The notes beneath the pieces were generated by a model. It had not been told where the DNA came from and searched no databases. It worked only from the letters and a program-made list of their open reading frames with translations. Shown here in pieces: positions 1 through 7,503 of a stretch of 20,025 bases of DNA (position 1 is its first letter; each line of letters opens with the position of its first letter). Source of the DNA: a virus; the IMG/VR virus record IMGVR_UViG_3300025101_000261, positions 1 to 20,025 of that record; one strand, written 5' to 3'. Position numbers and translations under genes: made by a program.

Positions 1-4
1 TAAT

Positions 5-661
5 ATGAAAGTTAATCTAAGAATACCATCAAGCCTTAATGAAATAACCTTAGGACAATACCAAGAGTTTGCTAAGTTAGACGGAACGCTTGAGGACACA
101 CACGATACAGCGATACAACTTAAGATTGTAGAGATATTTTGTAAAGTGCCAGAGATAGTAGTACGCAATATGAAAGCCACAGACATAGCAGAGGTATGCG
201 AGATTATAAATACTATGTTTGACACTAACCACCAGCTTATAAATAAGTTTAGCTTAGGCGGTGTAGATTATGGCTTCATCCCAGAGTTAGACGATATGAC
301 CTTTGGCGAGTATATGGACTTAGACACTTTCATAGGAGATAACGATAATTTACACAGAGCAGTAAACGTACTATTTAGACCAATAGAACACAAGCGAGGC
401 ACAAGGTACACAATAAAGCAATACGACCCAGACACAAGCGATAACGCTAAGGACTTTCCCTTAGATGTAGTATTAGGTGCTATTGTTTTTTTTTACAGTT
501 TAGGCAAGGACTTATCGATGGTTATGTTGAACTCTTTGGACACGAAGAACGAGAAGGCTTTAGCACAGCATCTAATTTCACATCCAAATGGGGATGGTTT
601 AACGCACTCTATGGGATCGCTCAAGGCGATATTACAAGATTTAAAAATATCACTGAACTAA
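5..661 (+). CDS. Tail assembly chaperone, short form (gpG-like)
   Basis: This 218-residue protein is the probable zero-frame tail assembly chaperone, which would coat the tape-measure protein and help recruit tail-tube subunits during tail assembly. The family call rests on overall character: an N-terminal segment with ITLGQYQEF, a mixed alpha/beta body with FGEYMDLDTF, and a C-terminal helix ending LQDLKISLN, a pattern I associate with flavobacterial phage chaperones. It is the first gene of the tail block, and a second reading frame overlaps its 3' end and continues to 747, the usual G/GT arrangement. The ATG at position 5 follows TAAT, the last bases of the start-site motif seen before 7501 and 8855. 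No Shine-Dalgarno is visible, and the upstream region lies outside the window. The chaperone role is inferred from family resemblance and position. Confidence 0.7.
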   Translation: MKVNLRIPSSLNEITLGQYQEFAKLDGTLEDTHDTAIQLKIVEIFCKVPEIVVRNMKATDIAEVCEIINTMFDTNHQLINKFSLGGVDYGFIPELDDMTFGEYMDLDTFIGDNDNLHRAVNVLFRPIEHKRGTRYTIKQYDPDTSDNAKDFPLDVVLGAIVFFYSLGKDLSMVMLNSLDTKNEKALAQHLISHPNGDGLTHSMGSLKAILQDLKISLN

Positions 662-747
662 ATGTACACCAGTGCTTAACATATTTAGAATACACAAAAG
701 AAAAAAACCAAATAGAAGCATCACAGATTAAAAACAAATTCAAATAA
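5..747 (+). CDS. Tail assembly chaperone, predicted -1 frameshift product (GT-like)
   Basis: The -1 frame relative to the ORF at 5 is open from 451 to the TAA at 745-747, and its reading is strikingly protein-like: it contains SKWGWFNALYGIAQGD, then NITELNVHQCLTYLEYTKEK, then a charged tail. This resembles the C-terminal extension of GT chaperones, which bridges the tape measure and tube. A shift at T_TTT_TTT (487-493) joins residue 163 to 84 new residues. A shift at T_TTA_AAA (640-646) joins residue 214 to 33 new residues. Either gives 247 residues. The first site keeps the KWGW segment and I prefer it for that reason. The extension has no plausible start codon of its own in good context and directly precedes the next gene at 754. 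An indel error in the nine-T run is the main alternative. Confidence 0.65.
487..493 (+). other. Candidate -1 slippery heptamer T_TTT_TTT
   Basis: A run of nine T (486-494) places T_TTT_TTT in the X_XXY_YYZ register of the chaperone frame. After a -1 slip the frame stays open to 747 and includes the KWGW-containing segment. No other canonical heptamer in this register lies between here and that segment. Confidence 0.55.
640..646 (+). other. Second candidate slippery heptamer T_TTA_AAA
   Basis: T_TTA_AAA sits in the chaperone register, 13 nt before the zero-frame stop codon at 659-661. A -1 slip here would skip the KWGW segment but join directly to the conserved-looking HQCLTYLEY segment. It is the second canonical heptamer in the same gene. 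Confidence 0.4.
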
Positions 748-753
748 CAGATA

Positions 754-1224
754 ATGAGCCAACAAGGAATTAGAGGGTTTTACCAAATTACAGAAACAAT
801 AGAAACACAGCTTTTAAGCGATGTGAATGTAAACACAGTTACAACTGGCGACATATTCGACATTGACTTATCTAAGCAAAGCATATTTCCTTTGGCACAC
901 ATTATAGTAAACTCTGTAACACTACAAGAGCAAGTAATATCTTTTAACATTACTGTTATGGCTATGGATATTGTTGATGAAAGCAAGGATGCTACCACAG
1001 ATATCTTCAGAGGCAACAACAACGAACAAGATGTACTTAACACACAATTAGCAGTTCTGAATAAGTTGGTAATGGTGCTTCGACGTGGCGATTTATACAG
1101 CGACAAATTCCAACTTGAGGGCGATCCATCGCTTGAGCCATTTTATGAAAGGTTTGATAATCGACTTGCTGGGTACGCTGCAACAATGGACGTAATAATA
1201 CATAACGATATTACTATATGTTAG
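754..1224 (+). CDS. Tail terminator / tail completion-like protein
   Basis: The product has 156 residues with no signal peptide or membrane segment. Its character is that of a small alpha/beta phage morphogenesis protein: SKQSIFPLAHIIVNSVTL near residue 40-57, a DIFRGNNNEQDVLNTQ segment, then RRGDLY and a C-terminal AATMDVIIHNDITIC strand. I recognise this as a protein typical of flavobacterial siphophages, sitting between the chaperone and the gp10-like gene. Tail terminators of the gpU type cap the tube and have this size and position, so that role is inferred. The gene starts 6 nt after the frameshifted chaperone stop and its end overlaps the next start by 7 nt, which suggests translational coupling. 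Confidence 0.5.
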   Translation: MSQQGIRGFYQITETIETQLLSDVNVNTVTTGDIFDIDLSKQSIFPLAHIIVNSVTLQEQVISFNITVMAMDIVDESKDATTDIFRGNNNEQDVLNTQLAVLNKLVMVLRRGDLYSDKFQLEGDPSLEPFYERFDNRLAGYAATMDVIIHNDITIC

Positions 1225-1727
1225 CAGATAAGTTTTTAAGGGATGAACTGAACAAGTTTGCTAAATACGTTATTCAACAATCACGAAGCAACTTGACTAA
1301 GGGCAAAAAGAACGCTTCTAAGGAACTTTATAACTCTTTGGGTTACCAAGTATCACAAAGCGCACAAAAAACGTCCTTAGCCTTTAATATGGCTGACTAT
1401 GGTAAGTTTCAAGACAAAGGGGTAAGCGGAACACAAAAGAAATACAACACGCCTTACAAGTACACTAACAAGATGCCACCCACTAAGTCATTAGATAGTT
1501 GGGTAGTTAGAAAGGGAATTGCACCAAGAGGCTCTGGCGGTAAGTTCGTAAAGCGTGAAGGGATAAAGTTTGCAATAGCAAAGGCGATTAAAAAAAGAGG
1601 TATAAGACCAAGTTTGTTTTTTACAAAACCATTCGAGGCTGCTTTTAAAAGATTACCAGATGAGTTATTAGAGGCTTACTCAATAGGCTTAGAGAAACAA
1701 ATACAAGTAAACATTAACAAGAAATGA
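1218..1727 (+). CDS. HK97 gp10-like neck / tail completion protein
   Basis: The product is a basic 169-residue protein. It has an N-terminal helix rich in Lys, the segment MADYGKFQDKGVSGT at about residues 58-72, and PSLFFTKPFEAAFKRLP near residues 131-147. The pattern 'Y-x-F-x-D-x-G' followed by a basic stretch and a P-x-F-F/F-x-x-A-F block is what I expect of HK97 gp10-like proteins, which join the head connector to the tail. The start overlaps the preceding gene by 7 nt, and the stop overlaps the following ATG at 1724 by 4 nt. Family assignment is by motif recognition. A minor tail role is the alternative. Confidence 0.55.
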   Translation: MLADKFLRDELNKFAKYVIQQSRSNLTKGKKNASKELYNSLGYQVSQSAQKTSLAFNMADYGKFQDKGVSGTQKKYNTPYKYTNKMPPTKSLDSWVVRKGIAPRGSGGKFVKREGIKFAIAKAIKKRGIRPSLFFTKPFEAAFKRLPDELLEAYSIGLEKQIQVNINKK

Positions 1728-2842
1728 GCAAGATAAACGTAAGAAGTCCGTACTATATAACTACTGGCACAGTAACAAACCTAACAAGCACACAGCTTGA
1801 GTTGTATATATATCAAGGTACACAGACAACAAGCAGAGGCACACGCATCTACCTTTTAAATTCCTTTGCGGTTAATAACGTATGCACTTTTGAAATAGCC
1901 GAACTTGTAAGAGATTACTTTACTAATGTATTTGATGGAGATTACTCAACAGACATCTGGTGGGTAGATTATAGAACAACACAATTTATACAAGGTGTAG
2001 CGCAAACCACAAGCGGTTACACGCAACTTAAAGCCTTTTTTGGCTATGGTTTGTTTGAGGATGGTGCAAACCCTACAAACAGCCAAGCGGTTTTACAATC
2101 AAACACTAAGATAGTTAAGCTTGATGATGCACCAGCTGTAATAGCAGTAGATAGGTCTTTAGCAACACAAGTAACATACCTAAACAACGGAACGCAAGTT
2201 TATACGAAAGCTATAACATCAACTGATGAAAATGATCAGCAAATAGAATACGTTACAAGCGGTGTAAATGGCTCAGACGAGTTTGAGGATAGAGTTATAC
2301 AAGATGGCGGTACTTTTGAGGGTAGCGATTGCCTTACAGCCTTTGAGGGCGAATACACGCTATTTGACTTTGACACAATATTAGTAGATAGTTCTACTGG
2401 CGTTACAAAGCTAACAGTAACAAGTGAAAGCGAGTGTAAGTTTACGCCTTACAAGATTACGTTTATAAATAAGTTTGGGGTGTTGCAAGATATCTGGTTT
2501 TTCAAGCGCACAAATGAAACGCTAACAACCAAAACAGAGAAGTTTAAAAAGAATATAATTAGCGGCGCAAGTTACAGCATAAGCAACCACCAAGATAAGA
2601 CACTAACCAAAAATGGTAAAGAGAAACTAACCCTTAATACTGGCTACTACCCAGAAGCTTACAACGAGGTGTTTAAAGAGATGCAACTAAGTGAAGATTG
2701 TTGGATTGAAATAAACTCTAAGACCTTACCAATACAAGTTACAAGTAGTTCATTTGCTTACAAGACACAACTAAACGACAAGATCATAAACTACACAATA
2801 GAGATAGAGTTTGCTTTTGACACCATAAACAACATACGCTAA
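1724..2842 (+). CDS. Putative tail structural protein, unknown family
   Basis: The product has 372 residues, is rich in Thr, Asn, Tyr and beta-prone segments, and has no membrane segments or enzyme motif that I can see. It begins MSKINVRSPYYITTG and contains DYFTNVFDGDY, FGYGLFEDGANP and a late EIEFAFD strand. It is coupled to its neighbours (4-nt overlap with the upstream gene, next ATG immediately after its stop), inside the tail block and before the 862-residue protein. That points to a tail-tip, distal-tail or fibre-attachment component. I do not recognise a named domain, so function is inferred from context alone. Confidence 0.5.
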   Translation: MSKINVRSPYYITTGTVTNLTSTQLELYIYQGTQTTSRGTRIYLLNSFAVNNVCTFEIAELVRDYFTNVFDGDYSTDIWWVDYRTTQFIQGVAQTTSGYTQLKAFFGYGLFEDGANPTNSQAVLQSNTKIVKLDDAPAVIAVDRSLATQVTYLNNGTQVYTKAITSTDENDQQIEYVTSGVNGSDEFEDRVIQDGGTFEGSDCLTAFEGEYTLFDFDTILVDSSTGVTKLTVTSESECKFTPYKITFINKFGVLQDIWFFKRTNETLTTKTEKFKKNIISGASYSISNHQDKTLTKNGKEKLTLNTGYYPEAYNEVFKEMQLSEDCWIEINSKTLPIQVTSSSFAYKTQLNDKIINYTIEIEFAFDTINNIR

Positions 2843-5431
2843 ATGCAGATACTTGAGTTATACATAAGGGATGGAATTAAGTACCCAGAGTTTGGCACAA
2901 GCGCAGCCACAAGCACCTCAACAAACAATTTAGTAGATGCTACTGCTGACTTTACAAGTGGGGTTAAGGTAGGCTATATTGTCTTTAATAAAACAGATGG
3001 AACAAGCGCAAAGGTAACAGCGGTTACAAACGCAACTACTTTAGCTTTATCTGATAATATATTTGCAAGTGGGGAAATATACCAAATTAAAAGCGACTTT
3101 GTTAGGCTTGATTTGTTTAGTGATGAAAGCGTAACAATCACAGACACCATAAAGAACACTAAGGACATTTCTAAAGTGTTTACGCCATTTTCTCAGCAGT
3201 TTAATGTACCAGCCTCAAAGCATAACTCAAAACTCTTTAGACACTACGAAGACAACGATGTTGTAAATAGCTTCGATGCAAGGTTTAGAGTTGATGCCTT
3301 AATAAAGCTAAACGGTGCAGATTACAAAAAAGGTAAGCTAAGGCTTAATAGCGTTTCAATGAAAGACAATAAAGCGCACTCGTATAAGTTGGTTTTCTTT
3401 GGCGAAACAATAGAACTAAAAGACATTTTAGGCGATGACGATTTAAGTAGGCTTGAATTTCCAAGTAGTTTAAATTTTGCTTACGATTACGCTACAATAA
3501 AAAGCAAGTTTATATCTACATCTGGGGATGTTTGTTTTCCGCTTATTACCCACACTAAAAATATGCGTTATACAAACGCTGGATATAAAAGCACCGCTGG
3601 AGAATTTTTAAATCAATTTGACATTAAACCAGCAATAAAACTTAAAGCAATAATAGAGGCAATAGAAACCACTTACGATATTGACTTGTCAAACGACTTT
3701 TTTAACTCTTTAGAATTTAGAGATATTTATATGTGGTTACACAGAGAAAGTGGATTTATGAGTAATTCTACTGAGGGTGGTGATTTACAAGTTTTAGAGG
3801 CAAGGTTTCATTTACCTACTGACGCCAATTTAGATTTTGATAGTGGCACAGATGTTAGACCAGCTGATATATACATAAGTTACTCCAATGGGGGTACTTT
3901 AATAGGTCGTAGGTTAAAATTAAATTTTGATATTGACGCTGGTGGTTCTGACGAATTTAACTTTACGCTTTTGAGAAGCTCAGACAACGCTGTTTTGTTT
4001 GAACGGGACTACACTGGCTCGCAAGATTTTGATGTTATACTTTCTCCCTCCTATTGGACAAACCAAACTCCTTACAGTGAGGGTGTTGTTGATTTAAAAA
4101 TTTTAGTAACAACAGAAAATACTTTAACTTTCTCGGAGATAGAGATAACCGCAACATTGCAAGACCTTAATTTGCCTTATAGTATAACTGACGTTGCGAG
4201 CGGTGTTTATACTATGTCAGCTTTGGCTACTTCTAACCAAGTAATTATATCAAGGCAAATACCTAAAATGAAAGTCATTGACTTTTTAACAAACATATTT
4301 AAAATGTTTAACCTTGTGGCTTATAAAGAAAACAACCAAATACAAGCGTTGCCATTCAACGATTTTAACCTTCAAGGCACAAGCTATGACATTACAAAAT
4401 ATGTAGACACTTCTAAAAGCACAATAGAAAAAGTTTTAAAATACAAGAATGTTAAGTTTGGGTTTAAAAGCAAACAGAGTTTTTTAATACAAAAACAACA
4501 AGAACTACTTGGTAATGATTTTGCCGGAGAAAGCTACCCAGCTTCCAATGACAATGAATGGGATGGCGGTAAATTTAAAGTAGAGTTAGATTTCGAGAAA
4601 ATGCTTTACGAGAGGCTTACAAATGAGAATGATGCCACAGAATTAACTACAATATGCCAAGGTGCTATGTTGGACAAAAACTTTAGTGCCACTATTGGTG
4701 CGCCATTGCTTTTGTATATAAAAAACCAATCGACTTCAGATACTTTTAAGTTTCAAAATACATCATCTGGTGCTGTCGAAGACATTGCAGCTTACAACAG
4801 ACCAAGTCAAGTTAAAGTGAATATTGGTGTATTTGATAGTTCAAGTTCTTTAAACTTCGGTGTTGAGATAGACGAATTTTTTAGAGAGGTAAAAGGAACA
4901 AACCTATTCGCTAAATACTATGCAGATTATTTAACAAGCATATACAACAGACAAGGTAGAATAAAAAAGGTAGAAGCGTTCTTGCCTTTACACATACTGT
5001 TAAACTACAACCTCAACGACAAGTTTATAATACGCAACAAATCATACAGAATTAACTCAATAAAAACTAACCTACTGACTAATAAAAGTTCTTTAGAGTT
5101 GTATACCTTAAGCGAAAGCGTTACTGGTGTAGGAAGTTCACAGTTTGGGTTTTTACCAAGATTGGCTACTTTAAGTGTTACAGCCACATCAAGTTCAAGT
5201 GTTACTTTAGCTTGGACACCAGCAGGTGCGTTAAACACAGACAACATTACTGGATATGACGTTTACAAAGATGACGAGTTTGTAGAAACTTTAGGTAACG
5301 ACATAGGTGGAAGAACACTTACTGGTTTAGACAGCGGTATAACTTTTAAATTAGCTATAAGAACAAGATACACCATTGACAGTAGCGTGGTGTTTTCAAA
5401 TGATAGAATAGTTTACGCAACAACAGATTAA
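2843..5431 (+). CDS. Large tail-tip / baseplate-like protein with C-terminal FN3-like domain
   Basis: At 862 residues this is the largest product in the window. Residues about 20-90 form a small beta module with the pattern LVDATADF...VGYIVFNKTDG...VTAVTNATTLALSD, a type I know from phage structural proteins. Residues about 110-200 include FTPFSQQFNVPASKHN and a lengthy beta-rich region. Residues about 771-862 look like a fibronectin type III domain: SVTATSSSSVTLAWTP, then ITGYDVYKDDEFVETL, then a final strand. Such Ig-like domains are common on phage tail surfaces, where they can bind host glycans. Its place just before the tape measure fits a tail-tip hub or baseplate role. The order is unusual, because tip proteins more often follow the tape measure. 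Confidence 0.55.
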   Translation: MQILELYIRDGIKYPEFGTSAATSTSTNNLVDATADFTSGVKVGYIVFNKTDGTSAKVTAVTNATTLALSDNIFASGEIYQIKSDFVRLDLFSDESVTITDTIKNTKDISKVFTPFSQQFNVPASKHNSKLFRHYEDNDVVNSFDARFRVDALIKLNGADYKKGKLRLNSVSMKDNKAHSYKLVFFGETIELKDILGDDDLSRLEFPSSLNFAYDYATIKSKFISTSGDVCFPLITHTKNMRYTNAGYKSTAGEFLNQFDIKPAIKLKAIIEAIETTYDIDLSNDFFNSLEFRDIYMWLHRESGFMSNSTEGGDLQVLEARFHLPTDANLDFDSGTDVRPADIYISYSNGGTLIGRRLKLNFDIDAGGSDEFNFTLLRSSDNAVLFERDYTGSQDFDVILSPSYWTNQTPYSEGVVDLKILVTTENTLTFSEIEITATLQDLNLPYSITDVASGVYTMSALATSNQVIISRQIPKMKVIDFLTNIFKMFNLVAYKENNQIQALPFNDFNLQGTSYDITKYVDTSKSTIEKVLKYKNVKFGFKSKQSFLIQKQQELLGNDFAGESYPASNDNEWDGGKFKVELDFEKMLYERLTNENDATELTTICQGAMLDKNFSATIGAPLLLYIKNQSTSDTFKFQNTSSGAVEDIAAYNRPSQVKVNIGVFDSSSSLNFGVEIDEFFREVKGTNLFAKYYADYLTSIYNRQGRIKKVEAFLPLHILLNYNLNDKFIIRNKSYRINSIKTNLLTNKSSLELYTLSESVTGVGSSQFGFLPRLATLSVTATSSSSVTLAWTPAGALNTDNITGYDVYKDDEFVETLGNDIGGRTLTGLDSGITFKLAIRTRYTIDSSVVFSNDRIVYATTD

Positions 5432-5577
5432 TGATAAAACAAATACTTGAACTTTTAAAACACGCAAACGGAGAAACAGAAACGATCCGTATAGCACAAG
5501 GTAAACACAAACTACCTACAACACTAAAAGAGGGATATAAAGCACTTAAACAAGAGATACAATGGCAAAAGAGATAA
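5431..5577 (+). CDS. Small hypothetical protein (48 aa) between tail tip and tape measure
   Basis: This ORF starts at the ATG that shares its A with the preceding stop codon (TAATG) and overlaps the tape-measure start by 16 nt, so it fills the only gap between two large genes. The product begins MIKQILELLKHANGETETI and ends with a helix, EGYKALKQEIQWQKR. It is basic, probably mostly helical, with no membrane segment. The tight coupling on both sides supports it being translated. I cannot name a function. A small tail assembly factor is only a guess from position. Confidence 0.5.
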   Translation: MIKQILELLKHANGETETIRIAQGKHKLPTTLKEGYKALKQEIQWQKR

Positions 5578-7466
5578 TAATTGACATAGATGTAAATTCT
5601 AAGAAAGCACAAAAAGAAGTTGAGAACTTAGAGAAAGCGGTCGAGGGTGTAAATGAAGAAGTGAAAGAAACGAGTGCATCTACTGAAGCTATGGGCGGTG
5701 TGCTTGATAGTGTTACTGGCGGTGCTGTTTCTAAATTTAAAGGTCTTAAAAAGGGTTTAAAAGGTGTTATAACAAGTTTTAAAACGCTTAGAGTTGCAAT
5801 TATTTCAACTGGGATAGGTGCTTTAGTTATAGGCGTTGTTGCTCTTGCGGCGGCATTCAAAGGTAGTGAAGATGGGCAAAATAAGTTTGCTAAAATAACG
5901 ACTGTTATAGGTGCGGCTGTTGGTAATTTAGTGGACTTACTTGCAGACTTAGGAGAAAATATAATAAGCGTATTTGAAAACCCTAAACAAGCCTTAAAGG
6001 ATTTTACGAAATTAATTAAAGAAAACCTAATAAATAGGTTTGAGGGTTTACTTGAACTTATACCAAACTTAGGTAGGGCAGTAAGCCTTTTGTTTAAAGG
6101 AGAATTTAAAGAGGCTGGTAAGGTGGCTGCTGATGCGGTTGGTAAAGTTACTCTTGGGGTCGATAGTATTACAGACAGCGTTGCAAGTGCAACGGAAGGA
6201 GTAAAAGGCTTTATTAAAGAACAAGAGAAAGAACTTAAACAAGCCGCTTCTGTTGCTGATATGAGGGCTAAGGCGGATAAAATAGAAAGAAAATTAATTG
6301 TAGATAGGTCTAAATTAGAAAGTGAAATTGCAAACCTAAGGCTTAAATCAAGGCAAGAAGAAGAATTTAGCGCAGCAGAAAGAAAACAAGCCTTACTTGA
6401 TGCACAAGTTTTAGAAGACCAGTTACTTGACAAAGAAACAGAGTTTTTAGAATTAAGACGTGATGCGCAAATCTTAGAAAACACTTTTAGTAGAAGTAAT
6501 AAAGAAAACTTAACAAAAGAAGCTGAGGCGATAGCAGCAGTTAATAGACAACAAGCTGCAAGAGCAAACACAGCAAGGCAAGTACAAAGGGAAGTCAATA
6601 CTATTAGCAAACAGATAGAGGCTGAAAACAAACAAAAAGACAATGAAGAAAAAGCGAGGATAAAAGAATTAGATGACTTCAAAAAAACTTTAAGAGATGC
6701 TGAAGCGGTTTCAGAACAACAAAAAAGAGATTTAGAATTAATTAAAATACAAGAGCATTACGATAATTTAATTTTACAAGCAAAAGAAAACAATATAAAA
6801 ACAGATGAACTTGAAGCAGCAAGGGATGAAGCAAAAAGATTAAAACAGAAGGAGTTTAATGATAAAGATTTAGCAGCACAAAAACAATTTAATCAAGAAA
6901 TGGCACAACTTGAAGTAAATTTGCAAGCAGCCAAGTCAAACGCAATTAAAGGCGGTTTACAAGTTATAGGTCAATTAGCTGGTAAGTCAAAAGCTTTGTC
7001 TGCTGGTCTTTTAGTGGTAGAAAAAGGTTTAGCAATAGCTCAAGTAATATCAAACGCTGCAAAATCAATAGCACAAGCAAAAGCTAATTTAGCAGCAACT
7101 CCAGTGGCTTTAGGGCCAGTTCCAAATCCAATGTATGCAGTTCAAGCGGTTGCGACTGCTAAAGGAATTTTAGCTACAAAACTATCTGCTGCTACTTCTA
7201 TTGCCACTATTGCTGCCCAAGCAATACCAGGCTTATCTGGTGGCGGAAAAGGTGGTGGCTCTGCTGGTAGTTTAGGTGGGGCTGGAACTGGTGCTGCGGA
7301 AGCACAACCCCCATCTTTTAACATAGTAGGCGCAAGTGATACAAACCAATTAGCTGATGCGATAGGCGGACAAACACAACAACCAGTCCAAGCGTTCGTA
7401 GTAGCCAATGACGTAACAACAGCACAAAGCCTTGAAAATAACATAGTCGAGGGCGCAACATTATAA
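5562..7466 (+). CDS. Tape measure protein
   Basis: The product has 634 residues and the layout of a siphophage tape measure. It has a heptad-like N-terminal region (about 10-40), a strongly hydrophobic segment at about 77-99 (VAIISTGIGALVIGVVALAA), a long Lys/Glu/Gln/Ala-rich coiled coil at about 220-470, and a second hydrophobic Ala-rich region at about 470-560 followed by a Gly-rich linker. Tape measures set tail length and later help DNA entry. By the usual rule of about 1.5 angstrom per residue this one would give a tail near 95 nm. It lies last in the tail block, downstream of its presumed chaperone. A large ORF on the opposite strand here is a shadow of the coiled-coil composition. Confidence 0.85.
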   Translation: MAKEIIIDIDVNSKKAQKEVENLEKAVEGVNEEVKETSASTEAMGGVLDSVTGGAVSKFKGLKKGLKGVITSFKTLRVAIISTGIGALVIGVVALAAAFKGSEDGQNKFAKITTVIGAAVGNLVDLLADLGENIISVFENPKQALKDFTKLIKENLINRFEGLLELIPNLGRAVSLLFKGEFKEAGKVAADAVGKVTLGVDSITDSVASATEGVKGFIKEQEKELKQAASVADMRAKADKIERKLIVDRSKLESEIANLRLKSRQEEEFSAAERKQALLDAQVLEDQLLDKETEFLELRRDAQILENTFSRSNKENLTKEAEAIAAVNRQQAARANTARQVQREVNTISKQIEAENKQKDNEEKARIKELDDFKKTLRDAEAVSEQQKRDLELIKIQEHYDNLILQAKENNIKTDELEAARDEAKRLKQKEFNDKDLAAQKQFNQEMAQLEVNLQAAKSNAIKGGLQVIGQLAGKSKALSAGLLVVEKGLAIAQVISNAAKSIAQAKANLAATPVALGPVPNPMYAVQAVATAKGILATKLSAATSIATIAAQAIPGLSGGGKGGGSAGSLGGAGTGAAEAQPPSFNIVGASDTNQLADAIGGQTQQPVQAFVVANDVTTAQSLENNIVEGATL

Positions 7467-7468
7467 AT

Positions 7469-7503
7469 ACAAAATAAATTTAAATCTATTATATATTAAT
7501 ATG
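7469..7503 (+). promoter_or_regulatory. Two-block start-site motif, copy 1 (possible leaderless promoter)
   Basis: ACAAAATAAA begins at 7469 and TTATATATTAATATG ends on the start codon of the protease gene. The same two blocks occur at exactly the same spacing before 8855 and 11621. If the A of ATG is +1, the blocks lie at about -32 and -12 to -3, which is promoter-like geometry. Confidence 0.5.

Noticed and set aside
487-493. The chaperone as a pseudogene broken at the T run
   Set aside because: The zero frame remains protein-like to its stop at 661 and the frameshift layout is normal for this gene family, so programmed slippage explains it better. A sequencing error remains possible.
780-1106. 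108-residue minus-strand ORF opposite the tail-terminator-like gene
   Set aside because: No protein-like pattern, and it lies wholly inside a well-supported gene.
5546-6682. 378-residue ORF on the minus strand opposite the tape measure
   Set aside because: It is Ser/Leu/Ala-rich low-complexity sequence mirroring the Lys/Glu/Ala-rich coiled coil of the + strand gene, has no start context, and would conflict with a clear tape measure.
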